NCBI GenBank assembly: GCA_902779845.1
Contig: CACZCZ010000002.1
Span: 1-64,000 of the forward strand
Origin: an uncultured Bacteroidales bacterium
Lineage (GTDB): Bacteria; Bacteroidota; Bacteroidia; Bacteroidales; Bacteroidaceae
Length of the DNA: 64,000 nucleotides
Reading direction: 5' to 3'
Part shown: in pieces, positions 8,075-16,867 of the stretch
How the letters are laid out: each line of letters opens with the position of its first letter
Position numbering within the stretch: position 1 is the first letter of the stretch
Program-made: the position numbers and the translations under genes
The notes under the pieces: generated by a model
What the model was told of the DNA's origin: nothing
Databases searched by the model: none
The model's input: only the letters and a program-made list of their open reading frames with translations

Positions 8075-9343
8075 ATGACCATTAACGACTACAAATTCGC
8101 TGGCAAGAAAGCCATCGTACGTGTTGACTTCAATGTGCCCCTCGACGGCAATGGTAACATCACTGACGACACCCGCATCCGCGGTGCCCTGCCCACGCTG
8201 AAGAAAATCCTCAGCGACGGCGGTGCCCTCATCATCATGTCCCACATGGGCAAGCCCAAGGGCAAGGTGAACCCCAAACTCTCCCTGCAGCAGATCGTTC
8301 CCGCTGTGAGCGCTGCCCTCGGCGTGGAGGTGAAGTTCGCCCCCGACTGCGCTAAGGCTGCCGACCAGGCTGCTGCGCTGAAGCCCGGTGAGGTGCTGTT
8401 GCTGGAGAACCTCCGCTTCTACCCCGAAGAGGAAGGCAAGCCCGTGGGCATCGACAAGGAAGACCCCGCTTACGACGAGGCTAAGAAGGCCATGAAGGCC
8501 AGCCAGAAGGAGTTCGCCAAGACACTGGCCAGCTACGCTGACTGCTATGTCATGGACGCCTTCGGCACAGCTCACCGTCGCCACGCCAGCACCGCCGTCA
8601 TCGCTGACTACTTCGATGCCGACAACAAGATGCTCGGCCTCCTCATGGAGAAGGAAGTGACAGCTGTCGATAACGTGCTCAGCAACATCAAGCGCCCCTT
8701 CGTGGCCATCATGGGTGGTTCCAAGGTGAGCACCAAGATTGGTATCATCGAGAACCTGCTGGGCAAGGTCGATAAGCTCATCCTCTGCGGTGGCATGACC
8801 TACACCTTCATGAAGGCTCACGGCGGCGAGATCGGTAACTCCATCGTGGAGCTCGACAAGCTGGATGTGGCCCTCAACATCGAGGAGATGGCTAAGAAGA
8901 ACGGCGTGGAGCTCGTGCTGGCCGAGGACAGCGTAGCCTGCACAGGTTACGACTTCGCCACCTTCAGCGTGAAGCCCGGTGCTCAGATCAAGACTTTCCC
9001 CTCCAACGCTATCGAAGACGGTTGGGACGGCCTCGACGTAGGTCCCAAGAGCCAGGCTAAGTTCGCCAAGGCTATCGAGGGTGCCAAGACCATCCTCTGG
9101 AACGGTCCTGCAGGTTGCTTCGAGTGCGACGAGTTCACCGCTGGCAGCCGTGCCATCGGCGACGCTGTGGCTAAGGCAACAGCCGAGGGTGCTTTCTCCC
9201 TCATCGGTGGTGGCGACAGCATCGCTTGCGTACACAAGTTCGGCCTTGAGGACAAGGTCAGCTACATCTCCACGGGTGGTGGCGCCCTCCTCGAAGCTAT
9301 CGAGGGCAAGGTGCTCCCCGGCGTAGCTGCTATCAAGGGATAA
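8075..9343 (+). CDS. pgk: phosphoglycerate kinase
   Basis: Transfers phosphate from 1,3-bisphosphoglycerate to ADP in glycolysis. At 422 residues it spans the whole family. Landmarks are the N-terminal [12 protein letters not shown], the HMGKP loop, [24 protein letters not shown], and the C-terminal nucleotide-binding [27 protein letters not shown]. It has its own promoter (7949-7980) and a terminator (9425-9460) and so is probably monocistronic. Codon use is strongly biased compared with neighbours, as expected for a highly expressed gene. Confidence 0.98.
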   Translation: MTINDYKFAGKKAIVRVDFNVPLDGNGNITDDTRIRGALPTLKKILSDGGALIIMSHMGKPKGKVNPKLSLQQIVPAVSAALGVEVKFAPDCAKAADQAAALKPGEVLLLENLRFYPEEEGKPVGIDKEDPAYDEAKKAMKASQKEFAKTLASYADCYVMDAFGTAHRRHASTAVIADYFDADNKMLGLLMEKEVTAVDNVLSNIKRPFVAIMGGSKVSTKIGIIENLLGKVDKLILCGGMTYTFMKAHGGEIGNSIVELDKLDVALNIEEMAKKNGVELVLAEDSVACTGYDFATFSVKPGAQIKTFPSNAIEDGWDGLDVGPKSQAKFAKAIEGAKTILWNGPAGCFECDEFTAGSRAIGDAVAKATAEGAFSLIGGGDSIACVHKFGLEDKVSYISTGGGALLEAIEGKVLPGVAAIKG

Positions 9344-9348
9344 GACAG

Positions 9349-9405
9349 GTTAACACGTTAACAAGTTAACAAATTAACAAGTTAACAGGTTAACAGGTTG
9401 ACAAG
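9349..9405. repeat. 8-base tandem repeat (GTTAACA units)
   Basis: About seven tandem 8-base units of the form gttaacan between the pgk stop and its terminator. Each unit contains or nearly contains the palindrome GTTAAC. Similar short-unit arrays occur in several other gaps of the window. Confidence 0.85.
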
Positions 9406-9424
9406 TCTATCAGATTATTAGATT

Positions 9425-9460
9425 AGAGGGCAGTAGTGATTGTGCTGCTGCCCTCTTTCT
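9425..9460 (+). terminator. pgk terminator
   Basis: Stem agagggcag / ctgccctct with an inner cag-ctg extension, followed by ttctttc. It lies 81 bases after the pgk stop. Confidence 0.75.
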
Positions 9461-9500
9461 TTCAACAATAACGAAAACGTCTCTGGCGCCACACCCTCAC

Positions 9501-10544
9501 ATGAAGTCCCTGAAAGAAGTCCACAACACCCTCAACGCCCATGTGCCTTGGTACAGACAGCACCCCCATAGAGTGCTGGCAGGTGTGCTGGCCGCCATCG
9601 CCATCCTGGTGGGCTTATGTCTCATGCCATCCGGCAGCAGCCATTCGGGACTCACGGCAGAAGAACAGGCGCAGCGCGATTCGGCGGCTCTGCACGTGGC
9701 GCTGATGCCCGTGCACGACTGCTTTCCGGCCTTCTACGCCCAGCGCATGGGCATCTATGATCGCCTCGGCCTCGACCTGCGCATCCTGACTTTGCAGGCG
9801 CAGCTCGACACCGACACGGCTCTCACACGCGGACGTGCCGAACTCATCTACAGCGACCTGGCACGCGCCATCTTCATGCAGCAGGACACCACACCCCTGC
9901 GTGCCGTGGCGGCCACCGAGGGAACGCTGCAACTCATCACCGCACGCCGCGGACGTGTGCGACAGCTGAATCAATTAAAGGAACGCATGGTGGCCGTGGC
10001 GCGCCACAGCATCACAGACTACTGGAGCGACCGCCTCACAGACACGGCCCGCATGGCACGCGCCGACATCTTCCGTCCGCAAATCAACAACGTCCGCATC
10101 CGAACTGACATGCTCTGCAACGGCACCATGGATGCGGCCTTCCTGCCTTCACCCTTCGCCGAGGAGGCGCTGCTGCGAGGCAACACGCTCAACTTCACCA
10201 CGCGCGACCTGTCACCCTGCCTCACGGCCTTCGTGGCCACCGAGAAGGCTGCCACCGACACCACCCGCCAGCGCCAGATACGCCTGTTCTTACAGGGCTA
10301 CGACGAAGCCGTGGAAGCCTTGAACAAAGGCGGCATCCGCGACACGCTCGTGGCGATGTACAAGCAGCTCTTCATGACACCCGACACGCTGGTTGACAGC
10401 ATCCTGCGCGCTACACCACGCTATACGCCCATTGCCGCCCCACAGCAGAGCGACGCCGAAGCTGCTCTGCAGTGGCTGAAGTCGCGTGGCAAAGTGAAGA
10501 AGGGCTACAGCGCAGACAGCCTGCTGCTGCCCCTGACACGCTAA
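9501..10544 (+). CDS. periplasmic substrate-binding-like protein (NMT1/SsuA-type fold), membrane-anchored
   Basis: A 347-residue protein with an N-terminal transmembrane helix (about residues 26-45, VLAGVLAAIAILVGLCLMP) and no clear cleavage site. The rest resembles type II solute-binding proteins of the NMT1/ABC nitrate-sulfonate group: HVALMPVHDCFPAFYAQRMGIYDRLGLDLRI, then a domain with GTMDAAFLPSPFAEEALLRGN. No transporter ATPase or permease lies next to it. The TPR gene follows 32 bases later. It may be an orphan binding protein or a ligand-sensing protein tethered to the membrane; the ligand is not deducible. Confidence 0.6.
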   Translation: MKSLKEVHNTLNAHVPWYRQHPHRVLAGVLAAIAILVGLCLMPSGSSHSGLTAEEQAQRDSAALHVALMPVHDCFPAFYAQRMGIYDRLGLDLRILTLQAQLDTDTALTRGRAELIYSDLARAIFMQQDTTPLRAVAATEGTLQLITARRGRVRQLNQLKERMVAVARHSITDYWSDRLTDTARMARADIFRPQINNVRIRTDMLCNGTMDAAFLPSPFAEEALLRGNTLNFTTRDLSPCLTAFVATEKAATDTTRQRQIRLFLQGYDEAVEALNKGGIRDTLVAMYKQLFMTPDTLVDSILRATPRYTPIAAPQQSDAEAALQWLKSRGKVKKGYSADSLLLPLTR

Positions 10545-10576
10545 CTCACCTACGGAATCACCCCCTCATAAGCCCT

Positions 10577-12808
10577 ATGGAACAAAAAGCGTTCATAAAA
10601 ATATACACCGAAGCCGAAGAGGCCATCGCGGAACACCGCTTCTACGACACACTTTCCCTGTGCGAAGCCATCTTCAAAGACACGCCCTACGGCAATGTGC
10701 TGGACGACATCGTGCAGATGCGCGAGGACTACAGCCAGCTGCTGCAGGAGATGCCATCGCTGACCCACGAAGAGCGCGTAGAACAATCCAACGAGCACTT
10801 CCGCAGCCTCATCGACCTGCTGCAGATGGCACGCGACTTCTGGAACCAAAGCCATCCCGCTACCGAGTACGCACGCATCTCCAGCCAGCTGCTCGACATG
10901 GAGGAAGACGACATTCTCCATCAGCTGCATTGTGCCAGCAAGAGCTGTGTTGGCAAGGAAGACTACCACCAGGCCCTCGATGCTGCCTTCGGACTCCTAT
11001 GGGGCACCATCGTGAGCCCGGTGGCTGTGCCCATGATGACCATCGCCCTGCAGACGTCCGACAGCTTCGCGCGCCGGACACTCGTGGGGGCTTTGTTACT
11101 GGGCATCCTCGAACGTTTCGCGCCCGAGAAGCTGCAGCTGCTGCTGGCACTCGGCAAAGCCAACGAAGGCGACAGCGAAGACGAGGCCGCAGACCTGGAA
11201 GCACGCGTGGCCGTAGCGCTGACCATCATCTATCAGCGCTACCAGGACTTCTTCACCTTCTACACCGACGAAGCCAAGCAGCTGCACGACTTCTTCTCAG
11301 CAAAGCGGCAGAAGGCCATCCTGCCGGAGATGCTGCAGGCCTTCACCAGTCAGTCCATGGTCAGCCGCATCGGCAAACGCGTGGATGACATCGTCCCCAT
11401 CGTACGCAGCTTCCTCGAGGAGCAACAACCACGTCTGGGCAATTCCGACGACGAAGAAGAGAAGAAAACGTCCAAGGACGAGGAAACAGGCATGCAAATT
11501 CAGGAGCTGTTCATCGACAAGGACTCCAACGAACGCCTGTTCCACAAGCTGGCGCACCACGCCCGCAAGGTCGATGAGATGCGCCAGGCCGACCTCGACG
11601 TCAACTACAGCAGCCAGGAGCACCTGAAGAACTTCGACTTTTTCAACCACGCCGCCCACTGGTTCTATCCCTTTGACACACAAGTTCCTGTCGTTCAGCA
11701 AAGCCTCACCCGCCCCAACGGCAAGCTCGACAAAATGACGCTCACCATCATGGAATCCAACCGTTTCTGCGCCAACGACAGCTACTCCTACGTTTGTATG
11801 ATGGGCAAGCTGCGTGCCAAGGGGCGCAGTAAATTGTCGGACATGCTGAGCGATCAGCTGGAAGAGTTGGAGGATGCCATTGGAGAATTCTGCAAAGAGG
11901 ATAAAATGCCCGCGCTGAACCGCGTCGTGGACTTCACGCAGGGCGTATATCGCTTCTTCTACAGCCACATCCGCACCAAGGACTTCCTCTACCACCCGTT
12001 TGCACCCGGCGCCACACCCTTTGCGCTGTTGCCGCTCTTCAACGGTCTGTTCGCCGATGCTGACGCCTTCAAGACCAGCATCGACAACGCCATCTACCTG
12101 GGCGACAACGAACTGGCCATCATCCTCATCGACTACGTCGCCGACCGCTTCGGCACCGACGGCCATCTGCTCTACAACCGCGGCTATGCCCTGATGCAGC
12201 TGAAACAGTGGCAGCGCGCACTGAACGCCTTCCAGCAGATGCTGCTCATCGACGAAGATCCGCAGGCGGAGCTCTGCATGGCCCGCTGCTTCGAGGCACA
12301 AGGGCAATGGGATCGCGCCCTGCCCTATCTGCTCAAGGAGGAGGAGCGTCGTGGCGACGACAACAGCGCTGAGACTGCTAACATCATTGAGGAGACCGGA
12401 CGCTGCCTGCTGCAGCTGCAACGCTGGGACGAGGCAGCACAACGCTTCTTCAGGCTGGAGTTCATGGAGCGTCACCCGAATGTGGCACGCCGCGCCATCG
12501 GCTGGTGCTCGCTGCATCAGGGGAAATACGAGCGCGCCGCCAACTACTACAGCCAGCTCATCGACCAGAAGAAAGCCACGTGGGAAGATCGCCTCAACAG
12601 GGGCCATGCGCTGTGGCTGCAGGGTCTCACGGAAGAGGCCATCACGGCCTACCGCCAGTCAATGACAACCTTCAACCGCACGAAGAAGGAAGAGCGCCAG
12701 CAGTTCCGCCACTGGACAGAAGCTTTTCAGGAGGATGCACGCGGCCTGCTCGCCACACACTTCGACGCTACAGACTGCGGTCTCATGATTGACGCAGTAA
12801 CGCATTAG
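10577..12808 (+). CDS. large TPR-repeat protein
   Basis: A 743-residue protein without signal peptide or membrane segments, so cytoplasmic. It is helix-rich throughout. An N-terminal helical region is followed by a charged stretch (SDDEEEKKTSKDEETG, about residues 295-310). The C-terminal third has clear tetratricopeptide-like units: LLYNRGYALMQLKQWQRALN, then ELCMARCFEAQGQWDRALPY, CLLQLQRWDEAAQRF, and LNRGHALWLQGLTEEAITA. Such repeats mediate protein-protein contacts; the partner is unknown. The ATG at 10577 was taken because the open frame upstream overlaps the preceding gene. The stop overlaps the convergent phospholipase D-like gene by four bases. Confidence 0.75.
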   Translation: MEQKAFIKIYTEAEEAIAEHRFYDTLSLCEAIFKDTPYGNVLDDIVQMREDYSQLLQEMPSLTHEERVEQSNEHFRSLIDLLQMARDFWNQSHPATEYARISSQLLDMEEDDILHQLHCASKSCVGKEDYHQALDAAFGLLWGTIVSPVAVPMMTIALQTSDSFARRTLVGALLLGILERFAPEKLQLLLALGKANEGDSEDEAADLEARVAVALTIIYQRYQDFFTFYTDEAKQLHDFFSAKRQKAILPEMLQAFTSQSMVSRIGKRVDDIVPIVRSFLEEQQPRLGNSDDEEEKKTSKDEETGMQIQELFIDKDSNERLFHKLAHHARKVDEMRQADLDVNYSSQEHLKNFDFFNHAAHWFYPFDTQVPVVQQSLTRPNGKLDKMTLTIMESNRFCANDSYSYVCMMGKLRAKGRSKLSDMLSDQLEELEDAIGEFCKEDKMPALNRVVDFTQGVYRFFYSHIRTKDFLYHPFAPGATPFALLPLFNGLFADADAFKTSIDNAIYLGDNELAIILIDYVADRFGTDGHLLYNRGYALMQLKQWQRALNAFQQMLLIDEDPQAELCMARCFEAQGQWDRALPYLLKEEERRGDDNSAETANIIEETGRCLLQLQRWDEAAQRFFRLEFMERHPNVARRAIGWCSLHQGKYERAANYYSQLIDQKKATWEDRLNRGHALWLQGLTEEAITAYRQSMTTFNRTKKEERQQFRHWTEAFQEDARGLLATHFDATDCGLMIDAVTH

Positions 12809-14172
12809 AAGAAACCACGGAAGAGGGAGAAGAAACGGCCTGTCAGCCGGTGTCCGAAGTTGAACTGCTTGCGGTAGTCCTCGGACCTGAACAGCGTGCA
12901 ATGCTGCTTGTCGCGCTCGAAGATGTGCTGGAGTTCGGCCGTCGTTTCGCGATCCAGGATGAAGCTGTTCACCTCGTAGTCATAGAGGAAGCTGCGACCG
13001 TCGAGATTCGTGCTGCCAACGGTGCAGAAGCGCCCGTCAATCATCATCACCTTGGAATGATGGAAACCCGTCTGGTTGTAATAGACCACAGCACCACGTT
13101 TGGCCAATCGCTTCATTTCCAGCGCCACGACATCGGGCGTGATGGGTACATCGCTCTTTGCCGACACCATGATTTCCAACCTCACACCACGCTTCAGTGC
13201 ACGACGCAACGCGCGTCGAACACTCTTGACATTTGTGGGATAGGGGTTGACAATCTGTATGAGCTCCTTCGCTGCATCGATGGCGGCGACATAAGCCATG
13301 CGCATATTCTTCGGGGTGTCAATGGGTCGGCGATCTACGACACCGATGACCTTATGGCCTGCTGTGGAGGAGGTATCTTGTAGAAGACGGAACTCGTCGC
13401 GCGAGCGTGCCAGTGAGATAATGCCTGAGAAGGCTTCGCCAGCGGCTGGTTTGTAGGCTGTGTAGCGCTCGTTCAGCAACACCTCGCCCGTCTGCTGCCA
13501 CCACATCCGGGCGAAGATGGCCTCGTACTGCGCCACCACATCGCCCGTCAGCTCCATGTGCATATCGCGCCACTCGCCGTACTCGGGGCGACCGTTGATG
13601 TAGTAGTCGGCCACATTCATGCCGCCTGCGTAGCACACAGCACCGTCGATGACCACAATCTTGCGGTGGTCGCGATGAAAGGCGTGGTTGACCCACGGGA
13701 ACTTGATGGGGTCGAATTCCTCGACCTGGATGCCCATGGCGCGCATAGCACGCAGGTGCTTGTTCTTCAGGGGAGAATCATTGCTGCTGTTGCCGAAACT
13801 GTCATACATCGCACGCACCTCAACGCCCTCGCGCGCCTTCCTTCCCAGCAGCTCAAACAGCGCCAGTCCGATGCTGTCGTTGCGGAAGTTGAAGTATTCG
13901 AGATGAACATAGCGCTTGGCCTGTCGGATGGCTGAGAACATGGCATCGAATTTATCCCGGCCCGTGTGCAGGAGCACGACAGTGTTGTTAGAGGTAAATT
14001 CTATACCCAGCTGGTCCTCCAACGCTTGCTTCAGCACCTGTTCCGATGGCATCTCCTCCGGCGTGGGCGGCAATGACGAATGCCCCAGCTCACGGTCTTC
14101 GATTTCCTCTGCCAACAGGCAGAGCGGCACCACCAGCAGAACAATCAACAATATCAACTTGAACATCTTCAC
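12805..14172 (-). CDS. phospholipase D family protein, cardiolipin synthase-like
   Basis: A 455-residue protein with an N-terminal hydrophobic segment (LILLIVLLVVPLCLLAEE) and two HKD motifs: HRDHRKIVVIDGAVCYAGG and HHSKVMMIDGRFCTVGSTNLD. These are the paired active sites of cardiolipin synthases and related phosphatidyltransferases, which join phosphatidylglycerol or similar lipids. The usual double N-terminal transmembrane segments of ClsA are reduced to one signal-like segment, so it may instead be a secreted or periplasmic PLD-family enzyme. It follows kdsD after 18 bases, likely in the same operon, linking it to envelope lipid synthesis. Confidence 0.82.
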   Translation of the reverse strand: MKMFKLILLIVLLVVPLCLLAEEIEDRELGHSSLPPTPEEMPSEQVLKQALEDQLGIEFTSNNTVVLLHTGRDKFDAMFSAIRQAKRYVHLEYFNFRNDSIGLALFELLGRKAREGVEVRAMYDSFGNSSNDSPLKNKHLRAMRAMGIQVEEFDPIKFPWVNHAFHRDHRKIVVIDGAVCYAGGMNVADYYINGRPEYGEWRDMHMELTGDVVAQYEAIFARMWWQQTGEVLLNERYTAYKPAAGEAFSGIISLARSRDEFRLLQDTSSTAGHKVIGVVDRRPIDTPKNMRMAYVAAIDAAKELIQIVNPYPTNVKSVRRALRRALKRGVRLEIMVSAKSDVPITPDVVALEMKRLAKRGAVVYYNQTGFHHSKVMMIDGRFCTVGSTNLDGRSFLYDYEVNSFILDRETTAELQHIFERDKQHCTLFRSEDYRKQFNFGHRLTGRFFSLFRGFF

Positions 14173-14190
14173 TGCTGTACTACATCTACT

Positions 14191-15147
14191 TTAAAGCATA
14201 CAACTGAAGGAATCAACGATGCCGATGAGGTGGTGCTGCTGATCGGTCACGAGCACAGCGTGAATTTTATTCTGATGCATCAGCTGTTGTATCTCACTGA
14301 TTTTCATATCTTCCGGCACACACTTCGGTGTCGTCGTCATGACATCTGCCACCGTGACATTGAAGAACTCCTGCTTCAGGCGTTCCATCGCACGGCGCAC
14401 ATCGCCGTCGGTGATGATGCCTACAACCTTCCCGTTCTCCACAGGCACTACCATCCCCAGTCGCGAACGGCTGACACAGATGACCGCCTCGCTAAGCGGC
14501 ATCGTCGTGGGCACGGTGGGCAGGTCCTCAGTACGCATCACATCGCGCGCGGTCGTCAGCAGACGGCGTCCCAGCGAACCGCCCGGGTGGAACTGGGCAT
14601 AGTCGCCAGCATCGAAATGGCGGGCTTCCATGAGCGTCACAGCCAAAGCATCGCCCAGCGCCAGCTGCGCCGTAGTGCTGCTCGTGGGTGCTAAGTTCAG
14701 GGGGCAGGCCTCGTGGGCTACATGCAGCAGGATATGCACGTCAGCGTGGCGTGCCAACAGCGACTCGGCATTGCCGGAGATACCTATAATCTTTACATGG
14801 CGATCCCTCAGCGAGGGGATAATGCGCAACAGCTCATCCGTCATGCCGCTATTGCTCAGCGCCACCACCACATCACCCTTCGACACCATCCCCAGATCAC
14901 CGTGGAAAGCATCCAGAGGGTTCAGGTAGAAGGACGGCGTGCCTGTGCTGGCCAGCGTGGCTGCAATCTTAGCGCCGACGTGTCCGCTCTTGCCGACGCC
15001 GGTGACCACAACCTTCCCCGTGCAATGAAGCATCAGCTCCACGGCGCGGTCGAAGGCGTCGTCCAGCTGTGGAATCGTCTGCAGAATGGCTTCAGCCTCA
15101 TCACGCAGACATTGAATGGCGATATCTCTTATTTGCATCTCTGTCAA
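14191..15147 (-). CDS. kdsD: D-arabinose-5-phosphate isomerase
   Basis: Interconverts ribulose-5-phosphate and arabinose-5-phosphate, the precursor of Kdo in lipopolysaccharide. The N-terminal SIS domain has VVVTGVGKSGHVGAKIAATLASTGTPS and SNSGMTDELL. Two CBS domains fill the C-terminal third (DVMRTEDLPTVP; DVMTTTPKCVPEDMKISEI). At 318 residues it matches KdsD/KpsF. It lies between kdsA upstream and the phospholipase D-like gene on the same strand, consistent with an envelope operon. Confidence 0.95.
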   Translation of the reverse strand: MTEMQIRDIAIQCLRDEAEAILQTIPQLDDAFDRAVELMLHCTGKVVVTGVGKSGHVGAKIAATLASTGTPSFYLNPLDAFHGDLGMVSKGDVVVALSNSGMTDELLRIIPSLRDRHVKIIGISGNAESLLARHADVHILLHVAHEACPLNLAPTSSTTAQLALGDALAVTLMEARHFDAGDYAQFHPGGSLGRRLLTTARDVMRTEDLPTVPTTMPLSEAVICVSRSRLGMVVPVENGKVVGIITDGDVRRAMERLKQEFFNVTVADVMTTTPKCVPEDMKISEIQQLMHQNKIHAVLVTDQQHHLIGIVDSFSCML

Positions 15148-15149
15148 CT

Positions 15150-15240
15150 GTCAACTTTAAGAGTTCAGGGCTTCAAGAGCTCAAGGGGTTTAAGGGTTTA
15201 AGGGTTCAAGAAGTTCAAGGAGTTCAAGAGTTTAAAGGAT
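15150..15240. repeat. simple-repeat array between kdsA and kdsD
   Basis: Degenerate units of 8-9 bases such as gttcaagag, ggtttaagg and gttcaagaa fill the gap and reach the kdsA stop codon. The array is followed by the GC-rich palindrome that encodes the kdsA C-terminus. Confidence 0.75.
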
Positions 15241-16050
15241 TCTACTCCCCTCGCCCTTTGGAGAGGGGTCGGGGGTGAGGCCTCTAATCACTTCTTCCAG
15301 ATCTTTTAACTTCAACATGTTAGGCCCGTCGCTCAGCGCGTGGTCGGGGTCGGGATGTGTCTCGAAGAAGTAGCCCGTGGCACCGAAGGCCTTGGCTGCC
15401 AGCGCCATCGATGGCACGAACTCGCGGTTGCCGCCCGTCTTGCCGCCAGCTGCACCAGGGCGCTGCACGCTGTGTGTACAGTCCATGATGACACGGGGCG
15501 TAAAGGCCAGCATATCGGGGATATTGCGAAAATCCACCACGAGGTTGTTGTACCCGAAGGAGTTTCCGCGCTCTGTCAGCCACACCTCCGTGGCGCCGCT
15601 CTCGCGAGCCTTCTCCACAGGATAACGCATATCCTGACCCGACAGGAACTGAGCCTTCTTGATATTCACCACCTTCCCCGTCTTCGCCGCTGCCACCAGC
15701 AAATCCGTCTGCCGGCACAGGAACGCGGGAATCTGCAGCACATCCACCACCTCGGCGGCAGGAGCTGCCTGCCAGGCTTCATGGATATCCGTCAGCAGAC
15801 GCAGCCCATGCTTCGCCTTCACATCGGCCAGCATCTGCAGGCCGTGCTCCAGACCAGGACCGCGGAAAGAGGAGAGACTCGTGCGGTTAGCCTTGTCGAA
15901 CGAAGCCTTGAAGAACAAATCCAAATGGTACTTCGTCTGCAGGCGCACCAGCTCCTCAGCCACTACATCCAGCACCTCGGCGCTTTCGATGACACAGGGT
16001 CCGGCGATGAACAAAGGGGACATTCGTTTAGAGAATTTTTCGTTTATCAA
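15232..16050 (-). CDS. kdsA: 3-deoxy-8-phosphooctulonate synthase
   Basis: Condenses arabinose-5-phosphate with phosphoenolpyruvate to Kdo-8-phosphate for lipid A-core assembly. Motifs include FIAGPCVIESAE, FKASFDKANRTS, SFRGPGLEHGLQML, RGNSFGYNNLVVDFRN, and FETHPDPDHALSDGPNML. The natural end is near LKDLEEVIRG. The last 13 or so residues (LTPDPSPKGEGSRIL) are encoded by a dispersed GC-rich palindrome (15239-15285) that now provides the C-terminus and stop. A -7 element TATTTTTG lies at 16101-16108. The start could be Met1 (MINEKF) or Met10 (MSPLFIAG). Confidence 0.95.
   Translation of the reverse strand: MINEKFSKRMSPLFIAGPCVIESAEVLDVVAEELVRLQTKYHLDLFFKASFDKANRTSLSSFRGPGLEHGLQMLADVKAKHGLRLLTDIHEAWQAAPAAEVVDVLQIPAFLCRQTDLLVAAAKTGKVVNIKKAQFLSGQDMRYPVEKARESGATEVWLTERGNSFGYNNLVVDFRNIPDMLAFTPRVIMDCTHSVQRPGAAGGKTGGNREFVPSMALAAKAFGATGYFFETHPDPDHALSDGPNMLKLKDLEEVIRGLTPDPSPKGEGSRIL
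15239..15285. repeat. GC-rich palindrome forming the 3' end of kdsA
   Basis: ctcccctcgccctttggagaggggtcgggggtgaggcc, inverted relative to kdsA, resembles copies in dsbD, the CobW gene, aguA and the GH2 gene. It encodes LTPDPSPKGEG at the KdsA end. Confidence 0.82.
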
Positions 16051-16100
16051 TTAGCGATTAGCGTTAAGAGTATTGCTTGAAGCTTCCTCTTTTTCGACTG

Positions 16101-16108
16101 CAAAAATA
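16101..16108 (-). promoter_or_regulatory. -7 promoter element of kdsA
   Basis: Minus strand reads TATTTTTG, matching TAnnTTTG, 50 bases before the kdsA ATG. No convincing -33 TTTG was seen at the right distance. Confidence 0.55.
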
Positions 16109-16182
16109 CACGATTTTACGCGCTTAAACAAGTTTTCACGTAAAAAAGCACCTTTTATACCTTATATTTGAATAAAAAGCAG

Positions 16183-16190
16183 TACTTTTG
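16183..16190 (+). promoter_or_regulatory. -7 promoter element of the MaoC gene
   Basis: TACTTTTG; an overlapping alternative TATATTTG lies at 16163-16170. The ATG at 16332 is about 140 bases downstream, so the leader carries the repeat block at 16201-16331. Confidence 0.5.
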
Positions 16191-16200
16191 CAGCGAATTT

Positions 16201-16331
16201 TAGAGATGTCATTCGTCATTGACCTTCGGTCGAGCCTGCTCACGCTCGGGAAAGTTCAAGCGAGCTTGACTCTCCTCTCGCTTAATCGCAGCCTTCATCA
16301 TTCATCATTCGTCATTAAACTCAATCACTAT
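16201..16331. repeat. leader repeat block with hairpin element
   Basis: Flanked by cattcgtcattga and catcattcatcattcgtcatt simple repeats. The middle holds gaccttcggtc (a small hairpin) and a longer element with gttcaagcgagcttgac whose arms are self-complementary. A related element lies at 2224-2263; both share the order cacg, ctcgg, ttcaagc-agcttga, ctctcgct. Confidence 0.7.
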
Positions 16332-16802
16332 ATGAACCCCGTTATCATCAACTGCTATGAGGACTTCGAAGCGCTCCTCGGCAAGGAAATAGGCAGCAGC
16401 GACTACATTCAAGTGAATCAGGACCGCATCAACATGTTCGCCGATGCCACCCTTGACCACCAGTGGATTCACGTCGATGAAGAGCGCTGCAAGACAGAGA
16501 GCCCCTTCCACCAGACCATCGTCCACGGCTACCTCACGCTCTCCCTCCTGCCCTACCTCTGGGACCAGATCATACAGGTCAACAACCTGGAGCGCCTCGT
16601 CAACTACGGCATGGACAAGATGAAGTTCGGCCAGCCCGTGCTCTCCGGACAGAGCGTGCGACTCACCACCCACATGGAGGCCCTCGCCAACCTGCGTGGT
16701 GCCATCCGCATGAGCATCCGCTTCACCATCGACATCAAGGAGACAGGCAAGACAGCCCTTGAGGGCGTCGCCACCTTCATCTACTTCTTCAAGAAGAATT
16801 AG
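16332..16802 (+). CDS. MaoC-like (R)-specific hydratase
   Basis: A 156-residue single hotdog-fold protein. The hydratase catalytic pair is readable in FADATLDHQWIHVDEERC as Asp42 and His47, followed by SPFHQTIVHGYLTLSLLP. Such enzymes hydrate trans-2-enoyl thioesters to (R)-3-hydroxyacyl thioesters; the physiological substrate here is unknown. The longer open frame upstream runs through repeat sequence and starts at the promoter, so the ATG in tatatgaacccc was chosen. dapA follows after 65 bases of caaattgtcaa-type repeats. Confidence 0.85.
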   Translation: MNPVIINCYEDFEALLGKEIGSSDYIQVNQDRINMFADATLDHQWIHVDEERCKTESPFHQTIVHGYLTLSLLPYLWDQIIQVNNLERLVNYGMDKMKFGQPVLSGQSVRLTTHMEALANLRGAIRMSIRFTIDIKETGKTALEGVATFIYFFKKN

Positions 16803-16867
16803 GCAACCAGACAACTTATCAATCATAAATTGTCAATTCGTAAATTGTCAAATCGTCAAATCCACTC

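Noticed and set aside
8021-9235. Long minus-strand open frame opposite pgk
   Set aside because: Antisense shadow caused by strong codon bias in pgk.
9349-9405. GTTAACA units as a CRISPR or attachment site
   Set aside because: Units of eight bases are adjoining and too short; no integrase nearby.
16188-16331. N-terminal extension of the MaoC protein
   Set aside because: The frame begins at the promoter itself and is made of repeat sequence; family members start near base 16332.
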